Shown here one piece after another: positions 18,943 through 26,940 of a stretch of 64,000 nucleotides of DNA. Both the position numbers and the translations under genes were made by a program. The DNA comes from Euglena gracilis (Eukaryota > Euglenida > Euglenophyceae > Euglenales). Each line of letters opens with the position of its first letter. Positions within the stretch are counted from its first letter, which is position 1. The stretch covers positions 91,669,934 through 91,733,933 of the forward strand of contig CP154956.1 in NCBI GenBank assembly GCA_039621445.1, read 5' to 3'. The notes below the pieces were generated by a model. It did no database searches and was not told where the DNA came from. It was given only the letters and a program-made list of their open reading frames with translations.

Positions 18943-20230
18943 AGAACTCCACTTCTCTTACGAAGAAGCGGCACTTGTTTTTGTCCACGACCAGGCGGTG
19001 TTCCCGCAGTGCCCCCAACACTCGCCTTATGTCCTGGTCGTGTGCCTCCAGGGTAGCTTCCTCCGTGCCACACCACTCGGTCCCCACGATGATGTCGTCA
19101 ACATATGGGTTGGCGACATCAGCCACATCCCTCAGCGAGTAGTCGATCACCCGCTGAAAAATGGCCACTCCATTTTTCAGGCCCATCACGACCACACACC
19201 ACTGCTTGGACCCTCGGGGGGTGCTGCAGCAGGTGTATGGGCGTGAGTCTTCGTGCAGGGGCACCTGATGGAAGGCATCCTTGAGATCAAGGACGGAGAA
19301 CAGGTACCTCCGTCCCTGGTTCACCAGGATGTCTTCAATCCTGGGGAGGGGGTAAGCATCCGTCACTGTGGCCTCGTTTAATGCCCGGAAATCCACAACC
19401 CCACGCCACTTCCCCTGTTTCTTGGCCACCACGAATGTGGGGCTGCTCCAGGCACTTGGCACCCCCTCCTCCACCTTCTTGTCCCGAACCCACTCATCCA
19501 CTAGGTCACACAAGGCCCTGTGCCTCTCCCCCGTCAGGTGGATGGGCCTCTGTTTCTTTGCCACAGATCCCGGTTTTAATTCGATTTTCCCTTCCCCCAG
19601 GGGCCCCCGAACGATTCTTTCCCCCCAAATCCTGTCTCGGAGAACCTCCCCCTCGAAGTCCCTCCGGAGGGCTGCCCGGAGCTCCTCAGCCCGCTGGCTG
19701 GTCACCTGTTCCCCTTCGGGAACAAGGATGACCCCTTGGGCTGCCCGTGCTTCGACCTCCCGGGCTGCCCGCAGGAGTTCCTTGGCCACTGTCTCCTGGG
19801 TCGCCTCATCCTCGTGCAGGGGGTTTTCCTCCCACTCAGGCTCCTCGGTGTCCTCCCCCAGGGCTGCCTCTGGCAAAGCAAGTCGCAGTGCTCTGACTTT
19901 TTCCACCATTTTCAGGTATCTCACTCGCTTTTGTGCCTTTTTGTGGGCTGCTGGCTGAACTTGCTCACCCTCCGCATCATGTCCCCGAAGGAGGACCACC
20001 TGCTCTCCCCTCAATGCCAAGGCCCGGAGATGTGGAAACACCCCGAGCTGGTTTTCCTCCAGCCACGGAAAGCCGATGATGGCCTCCACGTGGATGTCTG
20101 CCTCATAGAAGGAGGCTGGGGCCGTCCACAGGGCCCCTTCCCCCTGACCCAGGCCCCCCTCCCGCCGGAGGACCAGGCCCAGGGTTGCCTCACGTTCCCC
20201 CCCTTCCATCTTGGCTCCACTAGCCGTCAC
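18608..20230 (-). CDS. B protease C-terminal part and reverse transcriptase
   Basis: The frame opens at GTG, not ATG, so it is not an independent start; it continues the protease from the preceding frame (IIGFPWLEEN is a typical aspartic-protease C-terminal segment). RT follows: RPIHLTGERHRAL, GVPSAWSSPTFVVAKK, WRGVVDFRALNEATV, LDLKDAFHQVPLHED, and YVDD (19105..19094), then EFCGHILGG. Beyond about 18920 the frame is wrong (Pro/Gly/His-rich) and RNase H is read from 18942..18058. All RT core motifs look intact. Confidence 0.88.
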   Translation of the reverse strand: MTASGAKMEGGEREATLGLVLRREGGLGQGEGALWTAPASFYEADIHVEAIIGFPWLEENQLGVFPHLRALALRGEQVVLLRGHDAEGEQVQPAAHKKAQKRVRYLKMVEKVRALRLALPEAALGEDTEEPEWEENPLHEDEATQETVAKELLRAAREVEARAAQGVILVPEGEQVTSQRAEELRAALRRDFEGEVLRDRIWGERIVRGPLGEGKIELKPGSVAKKQRPIHLTGERHRALCDLVDEWVRDKKVEEGVPSAWSSPTFVVAKKQGKWRGVVDFRALNEATVTDAYPLPRIEDILVNQGRRYLFSVLDLKDAFHQVPLHEDSRPYTCCSTPRGSKQWCVVVMGLKNGVAIFQRVIDYSLRDVADVANPYVDDIIVGTEWCGTEEATLEAHDQDIRRVLGALREHRLVVDKNKCRFFVREVEFCGHILGGRKTEASPGQTHGAGEVGGAPHDHSPQGLSGLHQLLLQLREGVCPVCSPPDGTPQGGTCGREKRQQKTCEIRPSGTGGLHRPEAGAPPGIGAPHHQPGPAIHSPG

Positions 20231-21780
20231 CAGGGACAGGGGCTTGGGGGCAGGCAGGAGGTATGAGCTGGGTATCTGCCTCTTCGGACCAGGTTCACCT
20301 CTGCCCCTGTGTCAATGAGGGCGTCGATGAAGTGGGACTGTCCGTCTGGCCCCCTGGTCTGCACCCGCATCAGCAGCTGCCGTTCCCTGGCACCCTGCCC
20401 CACCTCACGGAGCAAGACCGAGGGCACCCCTCGCTCTGTCTGGGGGTCCCGCTCTGGCTCCGGAGACCCGGCAGCGTGGGCCTCCGGTGCCGGTGCTGTG
20501 GCCAGGTCACGGATGAGCGCCTCTGGGATCCGATATTTCAGGTGCCGGGGCAGGTTTTGGTGTTTGCTGCTGAGCCGAATTTTGTGCCGTCCCTTCCGTC
20601 CCCCCTCAGGTACCGGGGTTTCCAGGTTGGTGCAGGTCCGGCCGTCACACACCCGTGGCCGGAGACCCAGGACATGGGGGCTGCCCCATATCCTGGTGGG
20701 CTTCTGGTAGCCCCAGTCAGCGTACTGGCAGTAATCCACGTCCACGTGTGGGATCCCTGCCATGTACCTGCGGGTCCGCAGGTAACCGTACCGGGGGTTT
20801 TCCAGCCACCACCGCCGTGGGCGGAGGGACCTGAGGGTGTCGAGGGCCCGCTGCACTAGCAGATCAGCCAATTGTACATCTCGTTCCCTGGTGGTCAGCG
20901 CCAGGCTGAATTCGGTGCAGGGGACCCCGCACACCACCACCTCAAAATCCCCAGGCTGGAACTGTTTTTTAAAATTCCATTTCAGCACGTCAACACAAAT
21001 GTCTGGCCGCCACCTGGGGTCCACGTCCACCGACGTGACCTGGTAACCCAGGCTGCGGTAGACGTCCCCTACTGAACCTGTCCCGCAGAACAGGTCCAGC
21101 ATCCGCCTGGGCTGGTCCGCTCTCCCCACCTGCCCCAGGTGTGCCGGCTTGACCTCCCCTGTGGCCCCCCCGGACCCTGGGGGTGGCCCTGAAAAATGTG
21201 TCCCGAACCTGGTTTTTTTCTCCCTCCCCCTTCGTGTCACCTCCTCCAGCGTGCACCGGTCTGGGTGCCCACACAGCAAAAAGGCTGTGATGGGCCACTT
21301 GGTCCCCCGGCACAACTCCTCCCCTCTGCCGAAAAATCGTGTTCCCTGAGGGAACGTGACTTGGCGCACTGCCAAGCCCCTGGCCTCCCTGTACCAACGC
21401 CGGCCTGGCCACCTGGGGATCACCAGGATGGCATGGGCCTGATCCCTCCTGATTTTTTCGAGAACCTCCTGTATTTTTTTATAAGGTGGGTTGATCCACA
21501 AAACCTCCCTGCCCCAGTCCTGCTTGAAGGCATCTTCTCCCTCCCTGCTCCCTGGCCCCACCAGCGGACGAACCTGCGGTTTTCTTTGGCAGAAAAGGCG
21601 TCGACCTCCGGCTGGACCCCCAGGCGGCGGAGTACGTCCCTGACGTACTCCTCCCGGACGTGGTAGTCCTGGGAGATCCACCGGGAGGGCGACCTCCCAA
21701 ACCCTGAGGAACGGGCTGGGAGTGGTGCTGGGGCTGGCTGTGGTGTGGGGGCTGAGGTGGAAGGTGCGGCCCTGACGCAC
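20227..21780 (-). CDS. B methyltransferase region: Dam-like module, C5-cytosine methyltransferase, protease start
   Basis: Useful from about residue 78; earlier residues are in the wrong frame. Dam-like module, residues ~80-175: DAFKQDWGREVLWINPPY, with NPPY (21492..21481) matching the N6-adenine methyltransferase catalytic motif, then AILVIPRWPGRRWY. C5-methyltransferase, residues ~226-425: motif I LDLFCGTGSVGD (229-238), motif IV CGVPCTEFS with the catalytic Pro-Cys at 287-288, motif VI WWLENPRYG (ENP 327-329), and a QKPTRIWGSP segment (359-368). It is short and lacks a large target-recognition domain. Residues 485-497 are an aspartic-protease active site, ALIDTGAEVNLV. Dam-like modules occur in DIRS and some gypsy elements; cytosine methyltransferases are known in a few algal and dinoflagellate LTR elements. 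Activity is inferred only. Confidence 0.85.
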   Translation of the reverse strand: MRQGRTFHLSPHTTASPSTTPSPFLRVWEVALPVDLPGLPRPGGVRQGRTPPPGGPAGGRRLFCQRKPQVRPLVGPGSREGEDAFKQDWGREVLWINPPYKKIQEVLEKIRRDQAHAILVIPRWPGRRWYREARGLAVRQVTFPQGTRFFGRGEELCRGTKWPITAFLLCGHPDRCTLEEVTRRGREKKTRFGTHFSGPPPGSGGATGEVKPAHLGQVGRADQPRRMLDLFCGTGSVGDVYRSLGYQVTSVDVDPRWRPDICVDVLKWNFKKQFQPGDFEVVVCGVPCTEFSLALTTRERDVQLADLLVQRALDTLRSLRPRRWWLENPRYGYLRTRRYMAGIPHVDVDYCQYADWGYQKPTRIWGSPHVLGLRPRVCDGRTCTNLETPVPEGGRKGRHKIRLSSKHQNLPRHLKYRIPEALIRDLATAPAPEAHAAGSPEPERDPQTERGVPSVLLREVGQGARERQLLMRVQTRGPDGQSHFIDALIDTGAEVNLVRRGRYPAHTSCLPPSPCPW

Positions 21781-22106
21781 CTCACCTGGCGAATCGAAAA
21801 CCCTGAATCCCTTTCCGTGCTGGGGGCGGTTTCATCCGTGCCCTTGCTGGTTTGGGGAACGTTGATGACCTCCCTCGCTGCCTCCCTGATTGATGCCTGT
21901 GAGAGCGTTTTGTTTTTTTCTTTTTCATTTTTTTGTTTTGGGTTTTTCCCCTCCCTTCCTGGTGTTGTGATCTGCGGTAGACCGGGTGTGCTGGAACCCG
22001 AAGACCCCTGGGCGGCTTGCTGCGGAGGGCCAGCCGCCTTGTGTCCCTTTTCCCTTTGTCCCGTGCCTGAATTCTGACCCGAGCCCCCCCCCTGGACTGC
22101 CCTCAC
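21420..22106 (-). CDS. B linker and N-terminal part of the Dam-like module
   Basis: Lys/Glu-rich linker (NPKQKNEKEKNKTLSQ), a Pro/Ala/Ser-rich stretch, then YVRDVLRRLGVQPEVDAFSA and RRFVRWWG, the beginning of the Dam-like module (compare LQLEIDAFSSKAHSG in element A). The frame switches near 21545..21560, after which the module continues in 21780..20227. The ~70 residues beyond that point are out of frame. Confidence 0.7.
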   Translation of the reverse strand: MRAVQGGGSGQNSGTGQREKGHKAAGPPQQAAQGSSGSSTPGLPQITTPGREGKNPKQKNEKEKNKTLSQASIREAAREVINVPQTSKGTDETAPSTERDSGFSIRQVRCVRAAPSTSAPTPQPAPAPLPARSSGFGRSPSRWISQDYHVREEYVRDVLRRLGVQPEVDAFSAKENRRFVRWWGQGAGREKMPSSRTGAGRFCGSTHLIKKYRRFSKKSGGIRPMPSW

Positions 22107-22353
22107 TGGTGAAAAGCGCAGACCAGGGGTTGGCAGAGTCGAATGAGAGGGCCTGCTGGCCCCCCCCAGCCCCTTTTCGTGTCTCAGTCAGGGGGGGCTG
22201 GGGGGACCGTGCAGGTTCAGGTCCGGATCTGCCTTTGGACCTTCCCTTGACCAAAACCCAACCCTCTCCGTGAGCCTGTTCCTTACCCCCCTTCCGAGGG
22301 CCGTGCTGGGGGCACCCTGGGCCCCCGTCCCCTCCCTTCTGGCCCCCGCTTTT

Positions 22354-22905
22354 TCAGGCACTCCCCCGCCGTGGGGGTGTGGACGCCCCCTTCCCCTTTC
22401 CCTTTCTCCACCAGCACTGTCGTGCCAGATGTCCCGTTTTCCCGCACTCATAACACTTCTTTCCTGGGCATTCCCGAGACCAGTGATCTGTGGCCCCGCA
22501 CTGGCTGCAGGGCTGGTCCACCGAGGGGCCACTCCGGGGGCTCCTCGGGGGGGTTTGTTCCCTGTTGGCGGCTGGGTGAGGGGTTGGGGACCTGGCTGGG
22601 CGAAAATCTGGGCCGCCCTTGCCAGCCCCCTTGCCGAACCCCTTTCCCCTTTGCCCCGGGCTGGGTGACCTGCGTCCCTCCCGTCCCTTTCCAGGTGACC
22701 CGCCCCGGTGCTGTGATTGCCTGTCCTGTGGCCCCTCAGGGCCTTTGGGGGGTCCTGCCTTTGCTCCTCCCTCAGCTGGCTGTGAAACCGTTTTCTGGGG
22801 CTGGGCTGGCCTGGCTTCCTGCGATTTTACCTCAGAGACTGAAAATTGTCGAGGCCCCCAGCCCAGTGGTCCTCCTGGTGGGCTGGGACCCCCCGTCCAC
22901 CCCAA
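22354..22905 (-). CDS. B nucleocapsid: two CCHC zinc knuckles
   Basis: A basic Pro/Gly/Lys/Arg-rich segment leads to two knuckles in tandem, CSQCGATDHWSREC and CYECGKTGHLARQC, both CX2CX4HX4C. Such knuckles bind the element's RNA during packaging. It overlaps the capsid frame for about 80 bases in a different frame, around a TGGGGTGGACGGGGGG run. Confidence 0.88.
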   Translation of the reverse strand: MGWTGGPSPPGGPLGWGPRQFSVSEVKSQEARPAQPQKTVSQPAEGGAKAGPPKGPEGPQDRQSQHRGGSPGKGREGRRSPSPGQRGKGFGKGAGKGGPDFRPARSPTPHPAANREQTPPRSPRSGPSVDQPCSQCGATDHWSRECPGKKCYECGKTGHLARQCWWRKGKGKGASTPPRRGSA

Positions 22906-23873
22906 GAACGGCCATAGCTGTCAGACCGTTCCTGGCACCGCAGCTCGTTTTCAGCGTGTCGAAAAACCTCTTCCAATCCCAGCTTTGTTTCGTGGGGGGT
23001 GATTTTCACTGTATTGCCCCCCTGCAGCGTGGCCCCGTTCCTCATCATCAGCCTCTCCAGCGCCCGCCGGCTGTAGAGCTTGATGAGGAAGGAGTCCCGG
23101 TGTGCCCTGACTGTCACCGGCTCCCCCTCACCCACAGCCTCCTGGGCGAGCTGTGTTGCCTTTTCCGCCGTCAACCCAGGGATGTGCCACAGCCGCACCG
23201 TGGGCGCATCCTGATTTTTTCGGGTCTGCTCCCTGATTATTGCCCTACGCATGGAATCTGGGAGCTGCTGCAGAACCAGAGCCTGTGCTTCCTCCTCAGA
23301 GGGGTTTTCCATCCGGCAGAAAATTAATTTAAACTGGCTTTCATATTCACGCCACGCTGGGAGGGTTAACTTTCCCGTGTTGACCGGTCTGAGGGCCCTG
23401 AGCTGCTCATGCAGCGAGGCCTGGATGTCACCGCCGTATTTCTGGGCCAGCCAGTTCCAGAAATCCTGGAACCTGACCCGTTCCCCCATCTCCTGTCGCC
23501 GCTGGAGTTCCAGCCGGCTGCTGTGGTCCAGGCAGCCGGTCAGAACAAGCATTTTAAATTCCTCCCCCACTGGCTGTCCCATGGAAACCTGCTGCATGTA
23601 GAGCTGAAATTTTACTGAAAAATCATGAAAATCACCTTTCAGCTCTGGTTTTACAAGGTCTTTGGTGAGGAGTGTCGCCAGCGGTCCCAAAAACATGCTG
23701 GCTGCTGGCTGGCGCCACGTGGACCGGAGCTGCCTGGACCCCCCGGACCCAGGCTCCCGTGTCCTGGGACCCAAAGGCCAGAGGGGCAGCGCTGCACGAT
23801 GCTGCCCCAGCCTCAGGGGCCCAGGCGAAAGGGTCCATTGCCCCCATGAACTCCCCTCCTGCGGGGAACCCAC
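22827..23873 (-). CDS. B capsid-like Gag domain
   Basis: From about residue 60 this is a typical retrotransposon Gag capsid sequence: FHDFSVKFQLYMQQV, DFWNWLAQKYGG, WREYESQFKLIFCRM, EAQALVLQQLPDSMRR. The first ~55 residues overlap the end of the preceding gag frame and are probably not translated in this frame; the switch falls around 23700..23870. Followed by the zinc-knuckle frame. Confidence 0.8.
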   Translation of the reverse strand: MGSPQEGSSWGQWTLSPGPLRLGQHRAALPLWPLGPRTREPGSGGSRQLRSTWRQPAASMFLGPLATLLTKDLVKPELKGDFHDFSVKFQLYMQQVSMGQPVGEEFKMLVLTGCLDHSSRLELQRRQEMGERVRFQDFWNWLAQKYGGDIQASLHEQLRALRPVNTGKLTLPAWREYESQFKLIFCRMENPSEEEAQALVLQQLPDSMRRAIIREQTRKNQDAPTVRLWHIPGLTAEKATQLAQEAVGEGEPVTVRAHRDSFLIKLYSRRALERLMMRNGATLQGGNTVKITPHETKLGLEEVFRHAENELRCQERSDSYGRSWGGRGVPAHQEDHWAGGLDNFQSLR

Positions 23874-26427
23874 GGGGCTGGGGGGGCCACTGGTGCTCGG
23901 CTGATTTCACCCCAGGTTGATCCCTGCTCTGGCCCTGTAGATCTGCTGTGCCTGCTGCCTGTGGTTTCGCTGTGCTGGACTGTCCCGTTGTTCGTGAATT
24001 TTGCCGAGACTGTTGCTGCTGCTCCTGGGCTCCCAACCTGGCCAAAAAATTAAAAAATCCGTGAGCCTTAATCTGGTGTTCCGCTTCCTCCCAATCCACC
24101 CCCTGGAACCCGAACGTGCCAGGTGTCTGGGCAGCTGGGGTCCCTCCAGCAGCGGGGACCTGGACCGGACTGCCCCCCGCAACCATGGGACCCTGGGGCT
24201 GGCTGCCCCCCGCAGCCGTGGGACCCTGGGGCTGGCTGCCCCCCGCAGCCGTGGGGCCCTGGGGCAGGCTGCCCCCCGCAGCCAGGGGACCCGGGGGCTG
24301 GCTGCCCCTTGGTCTCTGGGGGCCAGAACCCGAAAACCCATTGGGAAAAACTGCAGTCACAGAAGCTGGGCCCGGGGATACCACTTCCCCGGGAATTTGG
24401 GTCACTGTCTCCGCTGCCCCGCTGCTGGGGCCAGCAGAGAGCCCCTGGGGGGCCACAGGTCCCTTGCCTCCCAGCAAGCTGGGATGGGCTGGGAGCTGGT
24501 GCTGGGGGCCAGGAGGCATATTGCCCCCCGCGGCACCCGAGCCATTGGCACTCTGGGCCCCCGGCATGGGCTGTGTCTGGTCTGTGGTTGCCGGGGGCAC
24601 TCTGGCTTCGGGGCCTTGGGGGTCTTCGCTCTCCGGCCCCACTCCTCTGGGTGGCCCTGGTAGCTCCTGGATGGGGGGGCAAAATTTTTCAAAATTTTCG
24701 ATTTTGGTTTCCAAAACGGAAAGCCGGTTTTTTATTTCGGCATTTTCTTTTGGTACCCCCTTTATTGTTGAGTCCACCTCCAGGAGCAGGGCGTTGTGGG
24801 CCTGGATCACCTGCCCGTGGGTGGTGACCTCGGCCCACAGCTCCTGCAGGCTGTGGCCCTGCCCCTCAGCCCTGGCCCTTAGCTCCCTTATGTCTTCCCT
24901 TATGGTCCCTTGTTGTTCAGCGATGGCTGTGGCTTGTCCGTCCAGCTCTGCTCGAAAATTTTGCAGGGCCTGTGCAATCCCTGCATTTCTTTCTCGCAGC
25001 CCCCCGAGTTCACCCGTCAGCTGGTTTAATTTTTGGTCCAGGGCCTCGGCCTGGGCCTGCTGTCGCCCGCTGGCCAGCTCCTGGCTCCTCATCACCTCCT
25101 CCGTGGTGCGGACGGAGGTGAAAAGGAGCTCTTCCATGTTTTTTACTCGCCCAGCCATCGCCTCGTTAAACCCCTGTCCTTCAGCTGGCTGGTGACCCTG
25201 GCTGGCGATGGCCTCGAGCCCTTGGACCCGCTGGGCTAGTTGGGCCACAGTCCCGAGGCCCTCGCTCAGCCGGGTGGTCACCAGCTCGCTCAGGGCCGTC
25301 ATCCCCCCAGAAAAATTTTCCATCTGCTTCTGCTGCAGATTTTGAAAATTTTCGGCCGGCTGGGACGCTAGCCCAGCCTGGGTCCTTTCCATTTGCTGCA
25401 CCACTCCTTGGAAATTTTCAGTGACCCGCTGAAACTGCAAGGACACCAACTGCTCCAGGCGGCTAACTGAAGCAGCTGTGGTGGCCCCCGCTTCAGCGAG
25501 CCGACTTTGCAGGTCGCCAACGCCACCATCCAACCGCTGGATCTCCTGCCCCAGAACCACTGAGGCAGCGGCCTGTGCCTCCGCCTCCTCCCACAACCTC
25601 TGGGGGGGGTGCGGGGGGTGCCTCCCCTTCGGGCTCTGTTCTGGCACCAACCCCCCCTGGGCTGTCTGGTCCTCGTCCTCCATCAAAACCCCTGCTGGGG
25701 GCAGCTCCTGCAGCTGCCACTGGGTGGCTGGGTCTGGGGCATGTCCTTGGGGCCCATCATGCCCGGGACCGGCATGCACCAGCGAGCAATGGTCGCGTCC
25801 GGCTGGGAAATGCCCAGACCCGACATGGCCCACCGGCGCATGTGCCGGCCCGGCATCCCCAGGGTTTTGCCAGGGCCCCGCCTGCAGTAGAAGGGGCTGG
25901 GCCTGGCTTGCAAATTCCTCTTTGTCTTCTTCTTCTTCTGGTTCTTCCTCTTCTTCTTTGATCTTTCCCCACATGGCGAATTGCCACATGACCTGCCTGG
26001 TCATGTCATTGACAAAACCCGGCATGACCAGGCTGGGCATGCCTGACAGCAGTCCCAGGCTGCTGGGCAATGCCATGCCGGACCCAGATGGTTCTGGTTG
26101 CTGGGGGTCCGGCTGGGCCTGCCCGGCAATGGCCAGGAGCTGCTGGCCTTGACTGCTGGGGCTGTGGCTGTCGTCTTCGTCATCCTCCTGGTAATCTGGG
26201 AGTTCCCCAGGCTCACATAGTGTGAGCCCAGAGGGCTCAAACCCCCCTCTGCTACCATGTAGGGGTTGCCCCTCCTGAGGTCCCTGGGGAGGGACCCCTG
26301 GCGGCGCAACCCGCGTAGGATCGTTTAAATTTGAGCCCGTCGGGCCCACAGGGTTTTCCCCTTGGTGAAAAAGTGGGGTAGGGGTTGGTGTTGGTGTAGG
26401 TGAAGCTGCTGAATTGGAAAAATACAT
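23632..26427 (-). CDS. B gag N-terminal region, starting inside the 5' LTR
   Basis: A long open frame (to GTG 26442; first ATG at 26427). The first ~57 codons lie in the 5' LTR and the frame then reads through the PBS (26257..26246). After that come a Pro/Gln-rich part, an acidic tract (KIKEEEEEPEEEEDKEEF), a long predicted coiled coil (about 25540..24690, with heptad-like Leu/Val in LSELVTTRLSEGLGTVAQL and VTTHGQVIQAHNALLLEVD), and a low-complexity region with an 11-residue repeat (GSQPQGPTAAG, about four copies, 24165..24310). The capsid domain follows in another frame. If translation starts in the LTR, the LTR is both regulatory and coding. The next in-frame ATG after the PBS is about 50 codons downstream, so a later start remains possible. 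Confidence 0.75.
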   Translation of the reverse strand: MYFSNSAASPTPTPTPTPLFHQGENPVGPTGSNLNDPTRVAPPGVPPQGPQEGQPLHGSRGGFEPSGLTLCEPGELPDYQEDDEDDSHSPSSQGQQLLAIAGQAQPDPQQPEPSGSGMALPSSLGLLSGMPSLVMPGFVNDMTRQVMWQFAMWGKIKEEEEEPEEEEDKEEFASQAQPLLLQAGPWQNPGDAGPAHAPVGHVGSGHFPAGRDHCSLVHAGPGHDGPQGHAPDPATQWQLQELPPAGVLMEDEDQTAQGGLVPEQSPKGRHPPHPPQRLWEEAEAQAAASVVLGQEIQRLDGGVGDLQSRLAEAGATTAASVSRLEQLVSLQFQRVTENFQGVVQQMERTQAGLASQPAENFQNLQQKQMENFSGGMTALSELVTTRLSEGLGTVAQLAQRVQGLEAIASQGHQPAEGQGFNEAMAGRVKNMEELLFTSVRTTEEVMRSQELASGRQQAQAEALDQKLNQLTGELGGLRERNAGIAQALQNFRAELDGQATAIAEQQGTIREDIRELRARAEGQGHSLQELWAEVTTHGQVIQAHNALLLEVDSTIKGVPKENAEIKNRLSVLETKIENFEKFCPPIQELPGPPRGVGPESEDPQGPEARVPPATTDQTQPMPGAQSANGSGAAGGNMPPGPQHQLPAHPSLLGGKGPVAPQGLSAGPSSGAAETVTQIPGEVVSPGPASVTAVFPNGFSGSGPQRPRGSQPPGPLAAGGSLPQGPTAAGGSQPQGPTAAGGSQPQGPMVAGGSPVQVPAAGGTPAAQTPGTFGFQGVDWEEAEHQIKAHGFFNFLARLGAQEQQQQSRQNSRTTGQSSTAKPQAAGTADLQGQSRDQPGVKSAEHQWPPQPRGFPAGGEFMGAMDPFAWAPEAGAASCSAAPLAFGSQDTGAWVRGVQAAPVHVAPASSQHVFGTAGDTPHQRPCKTRAER
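24165..24310 (-). repeat. 33-bp coding tandem repeat in B gag
   Basis: Four to five tandem 33-base units encode 11-residue repeats of the form GSQPQGPTAAG. The period is a multiple of three, so copy-number change would keep the frame. Confidence 0.75.
26246..26257 (-). other. B primer-binding site (initiator tRNA-Met type)
   Basis: The coding strand reads TGGTAGCAGAGG directly against the LTR end with no spacer. This is the complement of the CCTCTGCTACCA 3' end found in metazoan-type initiator tRNA-Met. It also encodes part of the gag frame (GSRG). Confidence 0.8.
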
Positions 26428-26936
26428 ACTTTTGGGGTCCACTCAATTGAACAATTGAACTTGATTGAATAATCTGGTCAATGCCTTGGATTTGTTTGCT
26501 TGAACTTGTTTGATTGTTTGTTGATTGCCAAATGCAAAAACACAATTGAATGCCAAACAATGAACAGTATGTGAACAGAGCCCTGCACAGAAAATGTACA
26601 ATTGGAGGGGGGCTACAGCTGGGGGGGCTACTTGGTATACTCTGCGCAATTCTTAATGAATTGCGCCATCCCAAGCGCCCACCAAGGGGGTGCGCATGCT
26701 TGCGCAAAGCCCAGCAGGGCTTGCGCATCCCCTTGGGGGTTGCCTGTTGGCCCCCTCAAACTGCCCCCTCCTTTACCTTCCCTTGGCTTGCTCAAAATGG
26801 GCTGTGGGGCCCCCTTGGGGGCCAGTGGGGCCTCAAAAGGCCCTTGGGGGCCTTGGAGCCCCCTCGCGGCCCTTCGTGGCCCCTTTGGGCCCCCTTGGGA
26901 CCCCTCCTTGGGGCGGGCACCCTCGGACCGCGCACA
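26258..26936 (-). repeat. B 5' LTR (679 bp)
   Basis: Apparently identical to 14603..15281, with TG..CA ends. It contains the ATG of the gag frame (26427) about 510 bases from its 5' end. Confidence 0.95.
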
Positions 26937-26940
26937 GGGT
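26937..26940. other. target-site duplication of element B, right copy (GGGT)
   Basis: Directly follows the right LTR of B and matches 14599..14602. Confidence 0.8.

Larger units (their letters stand above)
14603..26936 (-). mobile_element. Element B: GC-rich LTR retrotransposon with two methyltransferase-like domains, nested in A-left
   Basis: Two 679-bp LTRs with TG..CA ends appear identical along their length and are flanked by GGGT. Total 12,334 bp. Coding order on the minus strand: LTR, PBS, gag N-terminal region, capsid-like domain, two CCHC knuckles, Dam-like module, C5-cytosine methyltransferase, aspartic protease, RT, RNase H, integrase, a C-run-rich 3' region, PPT, LTR. Integrase follows RNase H as in Ty3/gypsy elements; no chromodomain is seen. 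Its base composition (many C and G runs) differs sharply from element A. At least six frame changes separate the domains despite the youthful LTRs. Confidence 0.93.

Noticed and set aside
17332-19056. 574-codon plus-strand ORF
   Set aside because: Antisense shadow of B integrase and RNase H; His/Pro/Gly-rich, no recognisable motifs.
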